Positions 18,722 to 27,383 of a stretch of 64,000 nucleotides of DNA are shown piece by piece. The stretch is from Planctomonas deserti (GTDB taxonomy: Bacteria > Actinomycetota > Actinomycetes > Actinomycetales > Microbacteriaceae), in NCBI RefSeq assembly GCF_003067705.1, contig NZ_QANL01000003.1, positions 310,001 through 374,000 of the forward strand. The letters are read 5' to 3'. Positions within the stretch are counted from its first letter, which is position 1; the number at the start of each line of letters is the position of its first letter. The position numbers and the translations under genes were made by a program. The notes below the pieces were generated by a model. It was not told the origin of the DNA and did no database searches. It saw only the letters and a program-made list of their open reading frames with translations.

Positions 18722-19728
18722 CCGACACACGCCGGCCCGCCACCCGTCAGCATCAGGCGGTGCAGGGCGCGCCCGACCCGGCGCTGCCCGAGGACCGGCG
18801 GCCGACGCCCGGACCCATCACGATCCTGCCGGAGCCCCTCGACGAGTTCGTCGACGCGGTGCGGTCGGCCGGGGGCGAGGTGACCGAGCTCGGCGAGGAC
18901 ACGCGTGGCATCATCTGGACCTCCGTCTCGCGAGCGAGGGAGCTCACGGACGCCCTCTCCGCCAACCCGCAGGTGCAGTGGGTGCAGCTGCCCTTCGCCG
19001 GCGTCGACGCGTTCTCGGAGTCGCTGCGCGACTACGACCGCGACGACCTGGTCTGGACGAGTGCCAAGGGGGCGTACGCCGAGCCGGTGGCCGAGCATGC
19101 GCTCACGCTGGCCCTCGCGGCCCTGCGGATGCTCGTCGTCCGGGCCAGGGCCACGAGCTGGGGGTCGTCGGACGGGCAGTCCCTGTACGGCATGAACGTG
19201 GTCGTCGTCGGCGCCGGTGGCATCGCGGTCGAGCTGCTGCGCCTCCTCAAGCCCTTCCGCGTCACGGTGACGGTGGTCCGCAAGAGCCCCGGAGAGCTGC
19301 CGGGAGCCGACCGCACGGTCACGTCGGACCGCCTGGACGAGGTACTCCCGGACGCCGACGTCGTCGTGCTCGCCGCCGCGAGCACGGACGGCACCCGACA
19401 CCTCCTCGGCGCCGAGCGACTCGCGGCGATGAAGCCCTCGTCGGTGATCGTGAACATCGCTCGCGGTCCGCTCATCGACACGGAGGCGCTCGTCGCTGCG
19501 CTCTCCGACGGCACGATCGCGGGCGCCGCGCTCGACGTGACGGACCCCGAGCCGCTGCCCGACGGGCATCCGCTCTGGTCGCTGGACAACTGCCTCATCA
19601 CGCCGCACACCGCGGACACGCCCGAGATGACGACGCCCCTGCTCGCCGAGCGCATCCGGCTCAATGTCGAGGCCTTCCTCGGGACCGGCCGGTTCGTCGG
19701 CATCGTCGATCCGTCGGCCGGGTACTAG
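18718..19728 (+). CDS. D-isomer-specific 2-hydroxyacid dehydrogenase family protein
   Basis: NAD(P)-dependent dehydrogenase of 336 residues. The Rossmann motif is VVVVGAGGIAVELLRLLKPF near residue 160 (GAGGIA, a variant of GxGxxG), followed by the family signature LAAMKPSSVIVNIARGPLIDTEAL, with the substrate arginine, and the catalytic histidine in LITPHTADTPEM. The expected Glu is in the DVTDPEPLPDGHPLW stretch. The first 30 residues are a variable leader. I chose ATG 18718 because it overlaps the TfoX stop (ATGA). Substrate unknown; a glyoxylate/hydroxypyruvate-type reductase is plausible. Confidence 0.88.
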   Translation: MTDTRRPATRQHQAVQGAPDPALPEDRRPTPGPITILPEPLDEFVDAVRSAGGEVTELGEDTRGIIWTSVSRARELTDALSANPQVQWVQLPFAGVDAFSESLRDYDRDDLVWTSAKGAYAEPVAEHALTLALAALRMLVVRARATSWGSSDGQSLYGMNVVVVGAGGIAVELLRLLKPFRVTVTVVRKSPGELPGADRTVTSDRLDEVLPDADVVVLAAASTDGTRHLLGAERLAAMKPSSVIVNIARGPLIDTEALVAALSDGTIAGAALDVTDPEPLPDGHPLWSLDNCLITPHTADTPEMTTPLLAERIRLNVEAFLGTGRFVGIVDPSAGY

Positions 19729-19739
19729 GGGGAGCGATC

Positions 19740-20774
19740 GTGACGGACACCCGGGGCGCCGACTTCTGGTGCGGTTCCTATACCGAGGACATGGGCGGCG
19801 AGGCCGACGGGATCGGCGCACTGCGCAGGCGTGAGGACGGCACGCTCGAGTACATCGGCGTGGCCGCTCGCACCGACTCGCCCTCCTTCCTGGCCCGTGA
19901 TCCGAGGGACGAGCGCATCGTCTACGCGGTCGGGGAGGCGAGCGGCCGGCTGGAGGCCTACCTCGCCGGGGGCGGCGGCTCGCTCACGCCGCTCGGCGTG
20001 CAGCAGACCTCCGGCGCCGGGCCGTGCCACATCAGCGTGCGGCCGGACGCGTCCGCCGCCATCGTCGCCTGCTATGGCGACGGCTCCGTGCGAGTGCACC
20101 CGCTCGACGCGCACGGCGTGCCCCAGCCGCTCGAGCAGGCGCTTCCGGGAGAGGGAAGCGGCCCGCACCCGTCCCAGGACGGTCCGCACGCGCACGCGTC
20201 GCTGGTGCTCGACGACGGCATCGTGCTCACGACGGACCTGGGTGCGGACCGCCTGCACGTGCACACCACCGACCCCGGGACCGGGCACCTCAGTCGGGTG
20301 AACTCGCTCGCCTTCCCGGGCGGCACCGGCCCGCGTCATCTGCGCCGTCACCCGTCCGGCCTCGTCTACCTCCTCTCGGAGCACAGCCGCGAGGTGTTCG
20401 TGATCGAGTCGAGAGGCACCGACGTGCGGGTCCTGTTCTCGACGCCCGTCACCACCGATCCGGTCGACGACGACACGGCGGCGGAGATCACGGTGACCGA
20501 CGACGGGCGCTTCGTGCACGTCGGGCTGCGGGGCAGCAACCGGCTCAGCACGCTCGCGGTGCTCGGCACCGGGGCGGAGCTCGTGCACGTCGACGACGCG
20601 TCCTGCGGCGGCAACTGGCCGCGGCACCACGTGATCGACGGGGAGCTGCTGCACGTTGCCAATCAGCTCTCGAGCACCGTCACGACGTTCCGGCTCGACC
20701 CCGCCACGGGCGTGCCGACCCAGCTCGGGCTCGCCGAGCCCGTTCCCTCGCCCACCTACCTGCTGCGGGCCTGA
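19740..20774 (+). CDS. Lactonase family protein (seven-bladed propeller, 6-phosphogluconolactonase-like)
   Basis: 344 residues, start GTG 19740 with GGGGGAG eight bases upstream; the longer open frame is a shadow of the dehydrogenase. The fold is marked by FWCGSYTEDMGG at the N-terminus, the repeated blade ends, GAGPCHISVRPDASAAIVACYGDGSV, GPHPSQDGPHAHASLVLDDG, and GTGPRHLRRHPSGLVYLLSEHS. Homologues hydrolyse 6-phosphogluconolactone or related lactones. It is the last gene of the run starting with the peptide transporter; pairing with a 2-hydroxyacid dehydrogenase suggests sugar-acid metabolism, which is inference. Confidence 0.85.
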   Translation: MTDTRGADFWCGSYTEDMGGEADGIGALRRREDGTLEYIGVAARTDSPSFLARDPRDERIVYAVGEASGRLEAYLAGGGGSLTPLGVQQTSGAGPCHISVRPDASAAIVACYGDGSVRVHPLDAHGVPQPLEQALPGEGSGPHPSQDGPHAHASLVLDDGIVLTTDLGADRLHVHTTDPGTGHLSRVNSLAFPGGTGPRHLRRHPSGLVYLLSEHSREVFVIESRGTDVRVLFSTPVTTDPVDDDTAAEITVTDDGRFVHVGLRGSNRLSTLAVLGTGAELVHVDDASCGGNWPRHHVIDGELLHVANQLSSTVTTFRLDPATGVPTQLGLAEPVPSPTYLLRA

Positions 20775-20888
20775 CCCGCGGGGATGGTGCCCCGATCGGT
20801 GCGTGCTCGGCGCCCGGCCGGTGCCCCGCTCGCTCGCCGGCATCCGCCCCGTCCCTTCCGCGGCGGCACGCCGAGCGGGACCGCCGAT

Positions 20889-20916
20889 TTGGTGAGCGCG
20901 GGGAATTGGGTAAACT
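20889..20916 (+). promoter_or_regulatory. Promoter of tRNA-Asn
   Basis: TTGGTG (20889-20894) and TAAACT (20911-20916) are separated by 16 bases and lie 20 bases upstream of the mature tRNA 5' end, a good sigma-A type promoter. Confidence 0.65.
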
Positions 20917-20935
20917 AGCGAAGCTGTTTCAGCGA

Positions 20936-21008
20936 TCCTCGATAGCTCAATTGGCAGAGCAGCCGGCTGTTAACCGGCAGGTTGTTGGTTCGAGTCCAAC
21001 TCGGGGAG
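20936..21008 (+). tRNA. tRNA-Asn (anticodon GTT)
   Basis: A 73-base cloverleaf: acceptor TCCTCGA pairs with TCGGGGA, D-arm GCTC...GAGC, anticodon stem CCGGC/GCCGG around CTGTTAA with anticodon GTT, and T-arm TTGGTTCGAGTCCAA. Discriminator base G. The 3' CCA is not encoded. Confidence 0.97.
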
Positions 21009-21011
21009 CGA

Positions 21012-21043
21012 AGCCCCCAGTCCTCCACGGCTGGGGGCTTTTT
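21012..21043 (+). terminator. Intrinsic terminator after tRNA-Asn
   Basis: AGCCCCCAG and CTGGGGGCT form a nine-base stem with a ten-base loop, followed directly by a T-run. It starts three bases after the tRNA discriminator. Confidence 0.92.
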
Positions 21044-21275
21044 GCTGTCCGGACGCCCTCGGTGTTGCCCGGGCTGCACAGTGCGCCGGCCTCTGGTTCA
21101 GCGCGGTCCGCGCCCCCGTGGTGCTGTTCAGCTCGCCCCCCGCGCCCCAGTTCTTCGTCGACGCCGCGCGCTGCCGCCGGGCGGCCGAGGTCTGCTCCTT
21201 CCGGCCCCTATAGTGCGAGGGGCGCCCCCGCACGTGGGGAAATAGCCACGTAGGCAAGCATCAGAGGGAGTAGCA

Positions 21276-22244
21276 ATGGTCGGCGGGCTCATCTTCGTGA
21301 TTCTCGCGGTGGTGGCGTTCCTCGTCGCCCGCTTCGGGAAGTTCACCACCACGGCGGGCGGACTGTCCAAGACACCTGAGCCGTCGCGCAAGCCGAACCG
21401 CATCGCCGCGTTCACCGGCGCCGCCTTCGCCGTCATCGCGGTCATCTTCCTCGCCGGCTCGTCCCTGTACACGCAGGACGCGGGCGAGGCGAAGGTGCTG
21501 AAGGACATCACGGGCAACATCGTGGGACAGAACAACAGCACCGGCCTGCAAACGAAGGCGCCCTGGGTGGAGACGGTCACGTTCAACATTCGCAACCAGC
21601 AGGTCGTGTTCGCTGGCAAGAACGGCGAGGGTTCCGACAACTCCGGCGGAGCGACGAACGGCCCGCAGATCACGGTGCAGGACAGGGACGGCGTCTCGAG
21701 CAACGTCGACATCGCCCTCCGCTACTCCATCCGCCCCAACGCGGTCACGGACATCTACCGCGAGTTCCTCAACGAGGACAACTTCAAGAAGTCCTTCATC
21801 GAGCAGGACGTCCGCTCCGTCGTGCGGCTCGTGCCGAACAGCTTCTCTACCATCGACCTGCTGACCAAGCGCGGCGAGGTCGAGACCGCCGTGCTCGAGG
21901 CGCTCGAGGCCCGCTGGGAGGACGACGGCGTCGTGGTCGACAGCATCTCCCTGCAGGAGATCCGCCCGCCGGAGTCCGTCGTGGCCAGCTACGCCGCCGC
22001 CCAGGAGGCGCAGATCAACGTCACGAAGGAGCAGGCGAACCTGCAGGCGCAGGAGGTCAAGGCGCAGCAGAAGGTCGTGAACGCCCAGGCGGAGGCAGAC
22101 GCGAACGCGCTGCTCAACGCGTCCCTCTCGCCGCAGATCCTGCAGCAGCGCTACCTCGACACGCTGAAGGAGCTCGCCGCGGCGGGCAACCTCGTGGTCA
22201 CGGACGGCTCCAACTCCGGCGTCCTGCTCAACGTCGAGCGGTAG
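21276..22244 (+). CDS. SPFH/band 7 domain membrane protein (prohibitin-like)
   Basis: 322 residues with two N-terminal hydrophobic segments (about residues 3-18 and 44-62), then an SPFH domain: DAGEAKVLKDITGNIVGQN, VTVQDRDGVSSNVDIALRYSI-like strands, FIEQDVRSVVRLVPNSFSTIDLLTKRGEVE, and a helical C-terminal region rich in Ala, Gln and Glu (QEAQINVTKEQANLQAQEV) that should form a coiled coil. Such proteins organise membrane microdomains or hold proteases. A strong Shine-Dalgarno (GAGGGAG) lies upstream of ATG 21276. No partner gene (for example NfeD) is adjacent. Confidence 0.86.
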   Translation: MVGGLIFVILAVVAFLVARFGKFTTTAGGLSKTPEPSRKPNRIAAFTGAAFAVIAVIFLAGSSLYTQDAGEAKVLKDITGNIVGQNNSTGLQTKAPWVETVTFNIRNQQVVFAGKNGEGSDNSGGATNGPQITVQDRDGVSSNVDIALRYSIRPNAVTDIYREFLNEDNFKKSFIEQDVRSVVRLVPNSFSTIDLLTKRGEVETAVLEALEARWEDDGVVVDSISLQEIRPPESVVASYAAAQEAQINVTKEQANLQAQEVKAQQKVVNAQAEADANALLNASLSPQILQQRYLDTLKELAAAGNLVVTDGSNSGVLLNVER

Positions 22245-22553
22245 CAGGCGGCTAGGCCATCAGGCGGGGCAGCGGCAGCGCCATCAGATAGCGGGGCAGC
22301 GGCAGCGCGATCGGGACGGCGCTTCCGCGGGTGCACCCCTCGTTCTCGCCGGATTCCGACCAGATTCGGACAGCTGCCGGCCGGTGCTCACGGCGTCCGC
22401 GCAGGGCAACTAGAGTCGATCGGGTCGCCGTCGGCCAGCGGGCAGCGGGTCTGGCGTTGCGTCTCGGCGTGTCCCGCGGATCACCGAGTGCGTGGTCCGG
22501 TGGGCCGCCGACGCGGGCGGCGACGAGGAACTCCGACAGCCGAGGTGGTGTGA
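22245..22553. other. 309-base gap before azlC with a two-copy direct repeat
   Basis: 22264-22287 and 22291-22314 are two near-identical 24-base copies beginning GCGGGGCAGCGGCAGCG. Further on, TAGAGT at about 22411 could be the -10 of azlCD, leaving an untranslated leader of roughly 130 bases. No coding frame looks real. Confidence 0.5.
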
Positions 22554-23399
22554 GTGGCACGCAGCGAAGCCGAGCGGGCGGCCGTGCGGGCCGGCATCGC
22601 CGTCGGCGTGGCGACCGGCGCCTACGGCATCTCGTTCGGCGCGCTCTCTGTCGCCGCCGGGCTCGACTTCTGGCAGACCGTCGTCCTGAGCTCGGTGATG
22701 TTCACCGGCGGCTCGCAGTTCGCCCTGGTCGGCGTGCTGGCGTCGGGCGGCCTCGCCGCCGGGCCCGCCGCGATCGCGAGCGCCGTGCTGCTCGGATCCC
22801 GGAACGCGCTGTACTCCATCCGCATGTCCCCGATCATCGGCAGCGGGCTGCTGCGCCGGATCGCAGCGGCGTGGATCACGATCGACGAGTCGACAGCCGT
22901 GGCGACGGCACAAACGGAGCCGCGGGCGCAGCGGTTGGGCTTCTGGGTCACCGGACTCGCCGTGTTCGTCGGTTGGAACGCGATGACCGCCGTGGGGGCG
23001 CTCATCGGCGACCAGCTGGGCGACGTGCGGCAGTACGGCCTCGACGCGGCTGCGGCGGCCGCGTTCCTCGGGCTGCTGTGGCCGCGGCTCCGTGAGGTGC
23101 AGCCGATCGCCGTCGCGGTCGGTGCCGCCGTTGTCGCGACCGTTCTCACCCCGGTCGTGCCCTCGGGCCTTCCGGTCCTGGCCGCCGCGCTCGTCGCGGT
23201 GCTCGTGGGCGCCTTCAACTGGTTCTCCCGCCCCGCGGAGACCCTGCGTGCTGCCGCCAGCGCTGACGCTCGCGCGGGGAATCGCGACACTGCAGCCGGT
23301 ACCGCGGCGGAGGCCCCAGACTCGTCGGGCTCCGCCGAGTCCGACACGGACCGATCGATCGCCACAGGCGCCGGCCACGCAGGGGAGGAGGACCGGTGA
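22554..23399 (+). CDS. azlC: AzlC family branched-chain amino acid exporter, large subunit
   Basis: 281-residue membrane protein of the LIV-E family. The N-terminal part contains the family segment GVATGAYGISFGALSVAAG and the conserved VVLSSVMFTGGSQFALVGVLASGG, followed by VLLGSRNALYSIRMSP. About seven or eight hydrophobic segments are spread over residues 10-235; the last 50 residues are a hydrophilic Ala/Asp/Ser tail, longer than usual. GTG 22554 is preceded by GAGGTGG. It overlaps azlD by four bases (GTGA), the standard pairing of this two-component exporter. Confidence 0.92.
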   Translation: MARSEAERAAVRAGIAVGVATGAYGISFGALSVAAGLDFWQTVVLSSVMFTGGSQFALVGVLASGGLAAGPAAIASAVLLGSRNALYSIRMSPIIGSGLLRRIAAAWITIDESTAVATAQTEPRAQRLGFWVTGLAVFVGWNAMTAVGALIGDQLGDVRQYGLDAAAAAAFLGLLWPRLREVQPIAVAVGAAVVATVLTPVVPSGLPVLAAALVAVLVGAFNWFSRPAETLRAAASADARAGNRDTAAGTAAEAPDSSGSAESDTDRSIATGAGHAGEEDR

Positions 23400-23701
23400 C
23401 GGCCTGGCACATCGTCCTGCTGGCCTCGATCGCCTGCGCGGCAATCAAGCTGATCGGCTACGCCGTTCCGCCCGCCGTGCTCGAGAAGCCGGCGCCCGCG
23501 CGGATCGCGAACCTGCTCACGGTCGCCCTGCTCTCCGCTCTCATCGCGGTGCAGACGCTCGGGCAGGCCGCGACCATCGTCCTCGATGCGCGGGTCCCCG
23601 CACTCCTCGTTGCGGCCCTCCTGTTCGCCCTCCGGGTCCCGTTCATCGTCGTGGTGATCGCGGCCGCCGCGGTGGCGGCAGCCATCCGAGCTTTCGTCTA
23701 G
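23396..23701 (+). CDS. azlD: AzlD domain protein, small subunit of branched-chain amino acid exporter
   Basis: 101-residue hydrophobic protein with three to four membrane helices, containing the AzlD pattern KLIGYAVPPAVLEKP and LLVAALLFALRVPFIVVVIAA. It begins at GTG 23396 inside the azlC stop, so both subunits are translated together. The pair exports leucine, isoleucine, valine or analogues in characterised systems. Confidence 0.9.
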   Translation: MTAWHIVLLASIACAAIKLIGYAVPPAVLEKPAPARIANLLTVALLSALIAVQTLGQAATIVLDARVPALLVAALLFALRVPFIVVVIAAAAVAAAIRAFV

Positions 23702-23752
23702 CAGGTCTCCTAGGCGCTGGCGCGCTCAGCGCGGGGCGTCGGACACCGCACA

Positions 23753-23997
23753 CGGTCGCTGAGCCTGTCGAAGCGACGCAACGGTACTGACCGATCCGCG
23801 TGCGTCCCGTCCCTTCGACGAGCTCAGGGACCGTATGGTGCCGCGCGAAGCAACTGACAACACGGTCACTGAGCCTGTCGAAGCGACGTGACGTCCAGTC
23901 ATTCACTGAATTCTTTCCGCCCCTTCGACAAGCTCAGGGACCGTATGGTGGCGCGCCGAAGCCCGCCTCACGGTCGCTGAGCTCGTCGAAGCGACTC
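23753..23997. repeat. Cluster of palindromic short repeats, five copies in alternating orientation
   Basis: The core CTTCGAC(A/G)AGCTCAGGGACCG occurs forward at about 23808 and 23919 and reversed (CGGTC(A/G)CTGAGC...GTCGAAG) at about 23753, 23862 and 23970. Copies pair as two inverted units of about 80 bases (23808-23888 and 23919-23997) that share an internal GTATGGTG segment. This fills most of the 327-base gap between azlD and the DUF222/HNH gene and looks like a REP or MITE-like element. Confidence 0.88.
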
Positions 23998-24028
23998 GAC
24001 GTTCCCTCCGAGCTGGAGCACGCCGGCG

Positions 24029-25414
24029 CTAGAACGGCGGGTCGTCCGGAGTGGGCGTCACGGGTCCCTGCACCTGCAGCCGCTTCGCTTTCGACGGCCG
24101 GATGTGCACCGCCGGGTGCGTCTCGTACTCGTGTCCGCTCGGCGCCAGCCAGCGCACTCGCCCACCGCCCGCTGAGGTGGAGGACCAACCGGTGTGGTGC
24201 TTCACCCGATGGTGTGATCGACACAGGTGCACCAGGTTGCCGTAGTCCGTTCCTCCGCCGTACTGCCAGTCCGTCACATGATCGACGTCCGCCCGGGCGG
24301 CGCTGCGGTTGCAGCCGGGAAAGCGGCACGTCTCATCGCGAACGCGCAGCCAGGTGCGCAGGTCCTTCGGCACCGCGTACCGGTCGCGGCCCACTGAGAG
24401 AACGGCTCCCGTCTCGGGCTGGGTCAGGATGCGGGTGAAGCTCGGCGCCCTCGCTGCAATCCTGCGGGCGGTGTCCGCGTCGATCGGTCCGTAACCCTCG
24501 AGCGTGCCCGGCTCCTCACTCTTCCCGAGGAGCGTGAGCACCGGCACTGTAACGAGCACGCGGGGCCGGATGCCGACGCCGATCGGTGAGTCGATGTGGC
24601 GCGACGACTTCTCCTCCACAGGATCACCGCCACCGACAGGCGCTGCGGTGGTGGTGCCGTCGAGAAGCAGGTCGGTGAAGGCGTCGGCCATCAGCTGCGT
24701 CCGCGTCCTCTCCTCGCCAGGCTCGCCCTTGAGCTGCTCGGCGATGTCTCGCAGCCGGTTCGCGATGCCCGTGACCTCGGGCGCCGGCAGGTAGGCGTTC
24801 AGCCACGCCATGCCGTCCTTCGCAGGACAGGTCTCGACGTGACGATCCGCGACCGACGTGGCGTGCCGCTCCTTGATCGACTCCGGGTGCAACCGCTCCC
24901 GCAGCTCCCGTGCGGCCCTGTCGAGCTTGGTGACCGGCAGCATCTCCGCTCTGGGCAGCACCGCCTCCTCGACCACCGCCACCGCGGCCGGCGGAAGGGT
25001 GTTCGTGTGGTCGATGAGGACCTGCGCGTGCCGATAGCCGATCCTGCCATCCCGGAGCGCGTCGCAGGTGGCGGGAAGGTCGTGCACCAGCGCCTCGCTC
25101 TCCGCAACCAGGTTCTCCGCCGCCCGCTCCGAGATGCGGAGCGCACAGGCGAGCTCGGTCACGAGGACACGCCGGCCTGCGACCTCGGGCGACCAGCGCG
25201 GGCCGCCCGTCGCGGGGACGGAGAGGTCGGTGGCCTCGGTCCACTGGCGAGCGCGGTCGATCGCCTCGGCGCGAAGGGCATGGGCGAAACGGGCGAGCCG
25301 CTCGGCTGACGTGACGGCGTCGATCAACGCGTGAAAGGTGTCCATCACGGCTGCGCCCGCCGGTGGCGGGGTGTCGGGCGGATTCGGGTTGGGTGGGAAC
25401 GTCGCTGTTTCCAT
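24029..25414 (-). CDS. DUF222 domain protein with C-terminal HNH endonuclease motif
   Basis: 461 residues. The N-terminal two thirds are the helical DUF222 (13E12-type) domain: ARFAHALRAEAIDRARQW, VLVTELACALRISERAAEN, LPRAEMLPVTKLDRAARELRERLHP. The C-terminus is an HNH nuclease: CRFPGCNRSAARADVDHVTDW then GNLVHLCRSHHRVKHHTGW, with the Asp-His, Asn and His residues in place. This family is present in many copies in actinobacteria (REP13E12 in mycobacteria) and its role is unsettled. Both sides are bordered by the CTTCGAC repeats, which hints at mobility or repeat-mediated duplication. The gene itself looks intact. Confidence 0.9.
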   Translation of the reverse strand: METATFPPNPNPPDTPPPAGAAVMDTFHALIDAVTSAERLARFAHALRAEAIDRARQWTEATDLSVPATGGPRWSPEVAGRRVLVTELACALRISERAAENLVAESEALVHDLPATCDALRDGRIGYRHAQVLIDHTNTLPPAAVAVVEEAVLPRAEMLPVTKLDRAARELRERLHPESIKERHATSVADRHVETCPAKDGMAWLNAYLPAPEVTGIANRLRDIAEQLKGEPGEERTRTQLMADAFTDLLLDGTTTAAPVGGGDPVEEKSSRHIDSPIGVGIRPRVLVTVPVLTLLGKSEEPGTLEGYGPIDADTARRIAARAPSFTRILTQPETGAVLSVGRDRYAVPKDLRTWLRVRDETCRFPGCNRSAARADVDHVTDWQYGGGTDYGNLVHLCRSHHRVKHHTGWSSTSAGGGRVRWLAPSGHEYETHPAVHIRPSKAKRLQVQGPVTPTPDDPPF

Positions 25415-25496
25415 GCCGACAGTGAACCAGGAACCACCGACATCACTTTTCTGCTCAATGTGGAGGGTGTGGATACCTCCGGAGCCGTGTGCAGCG

Positions 25497-25640
25497 CGTC
25501 CCTTCGACGGGCTCAGGGACGGTGACGGGACGCGATTCTAGGAACACTGCGCGCCCCATCAGCAGCTCAGGACCCGCGACCGGCACATCGTGCAGGCGCA
25601 CCGCGCGTCCCTTCGACAAGCTCAGGAATCGTGACGGGAC
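25497..25640 (+). repeat. Two direct copies of the CTTCGAC repeat upstream of the DUF222/HNH gene
   Basis: Copies begin at about 25497 and 25606, both in the context GCGCGTCCCTTCGAC and both continuing GTGACGGGA. Their spacing is 109 bases. Unlike the cluster on the other side of the HNH gene these are in the same orientation. They occupy the 267-base space between the HNH gene and def. Confidence 0.85.
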
Positions 25641-25681
25641 CGAATCGTGGGCCCGCACCCCGCCGCACCCGATCCCGCGGA

Positions 25682-26248
25682 CTAGTCCTCCAGGTGGTCG
25701 ATGCCCGGGGTCCAGCTGACGCCCGGGACACCCCAGCCGCTCCGCCGGGTGATCTTCGCGACGGCCTTCGTGTAGCCGTACTCGAGGCGGTCGGTGTACA
25801 GGATGCCGTCGAGGTGGTCGTACTCGTGCTGGAAGATGCGCGCGAACCAGCCCTCGGCCTCGATCTCGAACGGCCGGTTGTCGAGGTCGACTGCCCGCAG
25901 CAGCGCACGCTCCGAGCGCCGCAGCGGGAACCGCTCGCCCGGGAAGGAGAGGCAGCCCTCCGACTCGGTATCCTCGTCCGCCTCGCCGACCGGTGGCGGA
26001 CTGATCCAGAGCTCCGGGTTGATGGCGACGCCGCGCAGAGGCTCGCCCTCGTCGGTCTCGTACGAGTACACGAACAGCCGCAGCGGCACGCCGACCTGCG
26101 GCCCGGCGAGTCCGACCCCGGGAGCCAAGTCCATCGTCTCGTACATGTCCTCTACAAGCCTGTGCAGGTCGGCGCCGAAATCGGTGACGGGGGAGGCGGG
26201 GGAATGCAGAACGGGGTCTCCGGAAATCCGGATCGGGAGCACGGCCAT
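25682..26248 (-). CDS. def: Peptide deformylase
   Basis: Removes the formyl group from nascent N-formylmethionine. I use ATG 26248 (MAVLPIRISGDPVLHSPASPV), giving 188 residues, because family alignments begin there; the frame is open 22 codons further. All three metal motifs are present: GVGLAGPQVG, ESEGCLSFPG (zinc/iron cysteine) and QHEYDHLDG (two His and catalytic Glu). The C-terminal extension after LEYGYTKAVAKITRRSGW is common in actinobacteria. It is divergent from the NIPA-like gene with 40 bases between starts. Confidence 0.95.
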   Translation of the reverse strand: MAVLPIRISGDPVLHSPASPVTDFGADLHRLVEDMYETMDLAPGVGLAGPQVGVPLRLFVYSYETDEGEPLRGVAINPELWISPPPVGEADEDTESEGCLSFPGERFPLRRSERALLRAVDLDNRPFEIEAEGWFARIFQHEYDHLDGILYTDRLEYGYTKAVAKITRRSGWGVPGVSWTPGIDHLED

Positions 26249-26288
26249 TCGCCCAGGATATCGGCGGGCCAGCCGGTAAAGTCGTGGC

Positions 26289-27203
26289 GTGCCGCCCGAC
26301 CTGAACGACATCACCGATCAGATCTCGCTCACCCCCTTCCAGGCGCTCGGTATCCCGATCGCCCTGGTCGGCGCTGTATTCCTTGCGCTCGGCGCGCAGT
26401 TCCAGTCGCGCGGGGTCAGCAAGGTGGAGCAGCGCACCGGGATCGAAGCATCTGGTGGGCTCACGAGCGCCCACCTGCTCGCGCTGCTCTCGCGCCCCTC
26501 CTGGGTCGCCGGCACGCTGATGCTCGGCCTCGCCATCGTGCTGCAGTTGATCAGTCTCGGGATCGCGCCGCTCATCGTCGTGCAGCCGCTCGGTGCCGTC
26601 GCCCTCGTGATCACCGCCGTCGTGAACGCCCGGATGACGAAGACACCCATCGACCGGCTCAGCATCCGAGCGATCTCGTTGTGCGTCGGCGGGGTCGGCC
26701 TGTTCGTGCTCTTCGCCGCGCTGTTCGCGAAAGAGACGCCGATCAGCAACCGGCAACTGGTGATCATCCTCGTGATCTTGGCCGTCGTCCTCCTGCTCTT
26801 CGGCGCCGGTTACGCCTACCTGCGGAGGCGCTTCAAGGCGATCGCCTACATCCTCGGCGCCGGCGTGCTCTACGGGTTCGTGGCCACGCTCGCCAAGGTC
26901 GTGATCGTGCGGATCCGGACCGGCGACTTCGAACTGCTCACCCTGGTGTGCGTTCTGGCGCTGCTCGCCGCAGCGGCCCTCGGCGCCTACTTCGTGCAGA
27001 ACGCCTACGCATCCGGCCCGCCGGACCTCGTGATCGCGGGACTCACCGTCGTTGATCCGCTCGTCGCCGTGGGCATCGGGGTCATCGTTCTCGGCGAGGC
27101 GTCCGAGGCGCCCCTCTACGCGGTCATCGCGTTCGTCGTCTCCGCGGCTGTCGCCATCTTCGGCGTCTTCCAGCTCGCCAAGTTCCACCCGCAGATCAAG
27201 TAG
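26289..27203 (+). CDS. DMT/NIPA-like membrane transporter
   Basis: 304 residues with about nine hydrophobic helices. The order matches the drug/metabolite superfamily members close to eukaryotic NIPA magnesium transporters: FQALGIPIALVGAVFLALGAQFQSRGV at the N-terminus, LGIAPLIVVQPLGAVALVITAVVNARM, and near the end VVDPLVAVGIGVIVLGEA. A putative -10 (TAAAGT, 26277-26282) ends six bases before the GTG, again suggesting a leaderless start. Substrate unproven; magnesium or small metabolites are possible. Confidence 0.78.
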   Translation: MPPDLNDITDQISLTPFQALGIPIALVGAVFLALGAQFQSRGVSKVEQRTGIEASGGLTSAHLLALLSRPSWVAGTLMLGLAIVLQLISLGIAPLIVVQPLGAVALVITAVVNARMTKTPIDRLSIRAISLCVGGVGLFVLFAALFAKETPISNRQLVIILVILAVVLLLFGAGYAYLRRRFKAIAYILGAGVLYGFVATLAKVVIVRIRTGDFELLTLVCVLALLAAAALGAYFVQNAYASGPPDLVIAGLTVVDPLVAVGIGVIVLGEASEAPLYAVIAFVVSAAVAIFGVFQLAKFHPQIK

Positions 27204-27383
27204 GCGACCGGTCTCCTCACCGCGCACGCCGACGGCCCCGTTCCGGCCGCGTCTGCCCCCGAATGACGCCCTGCGGAGAGTCACCGAGGCTCCGCGAGGG
27301 GGTGCGCTACCGTGGAGAGCAAGGCGATCGAACCCCTTCCGGGTTAGATCGGCGTAACCGTCCCCCGTAGCTAGGAAGCATCA

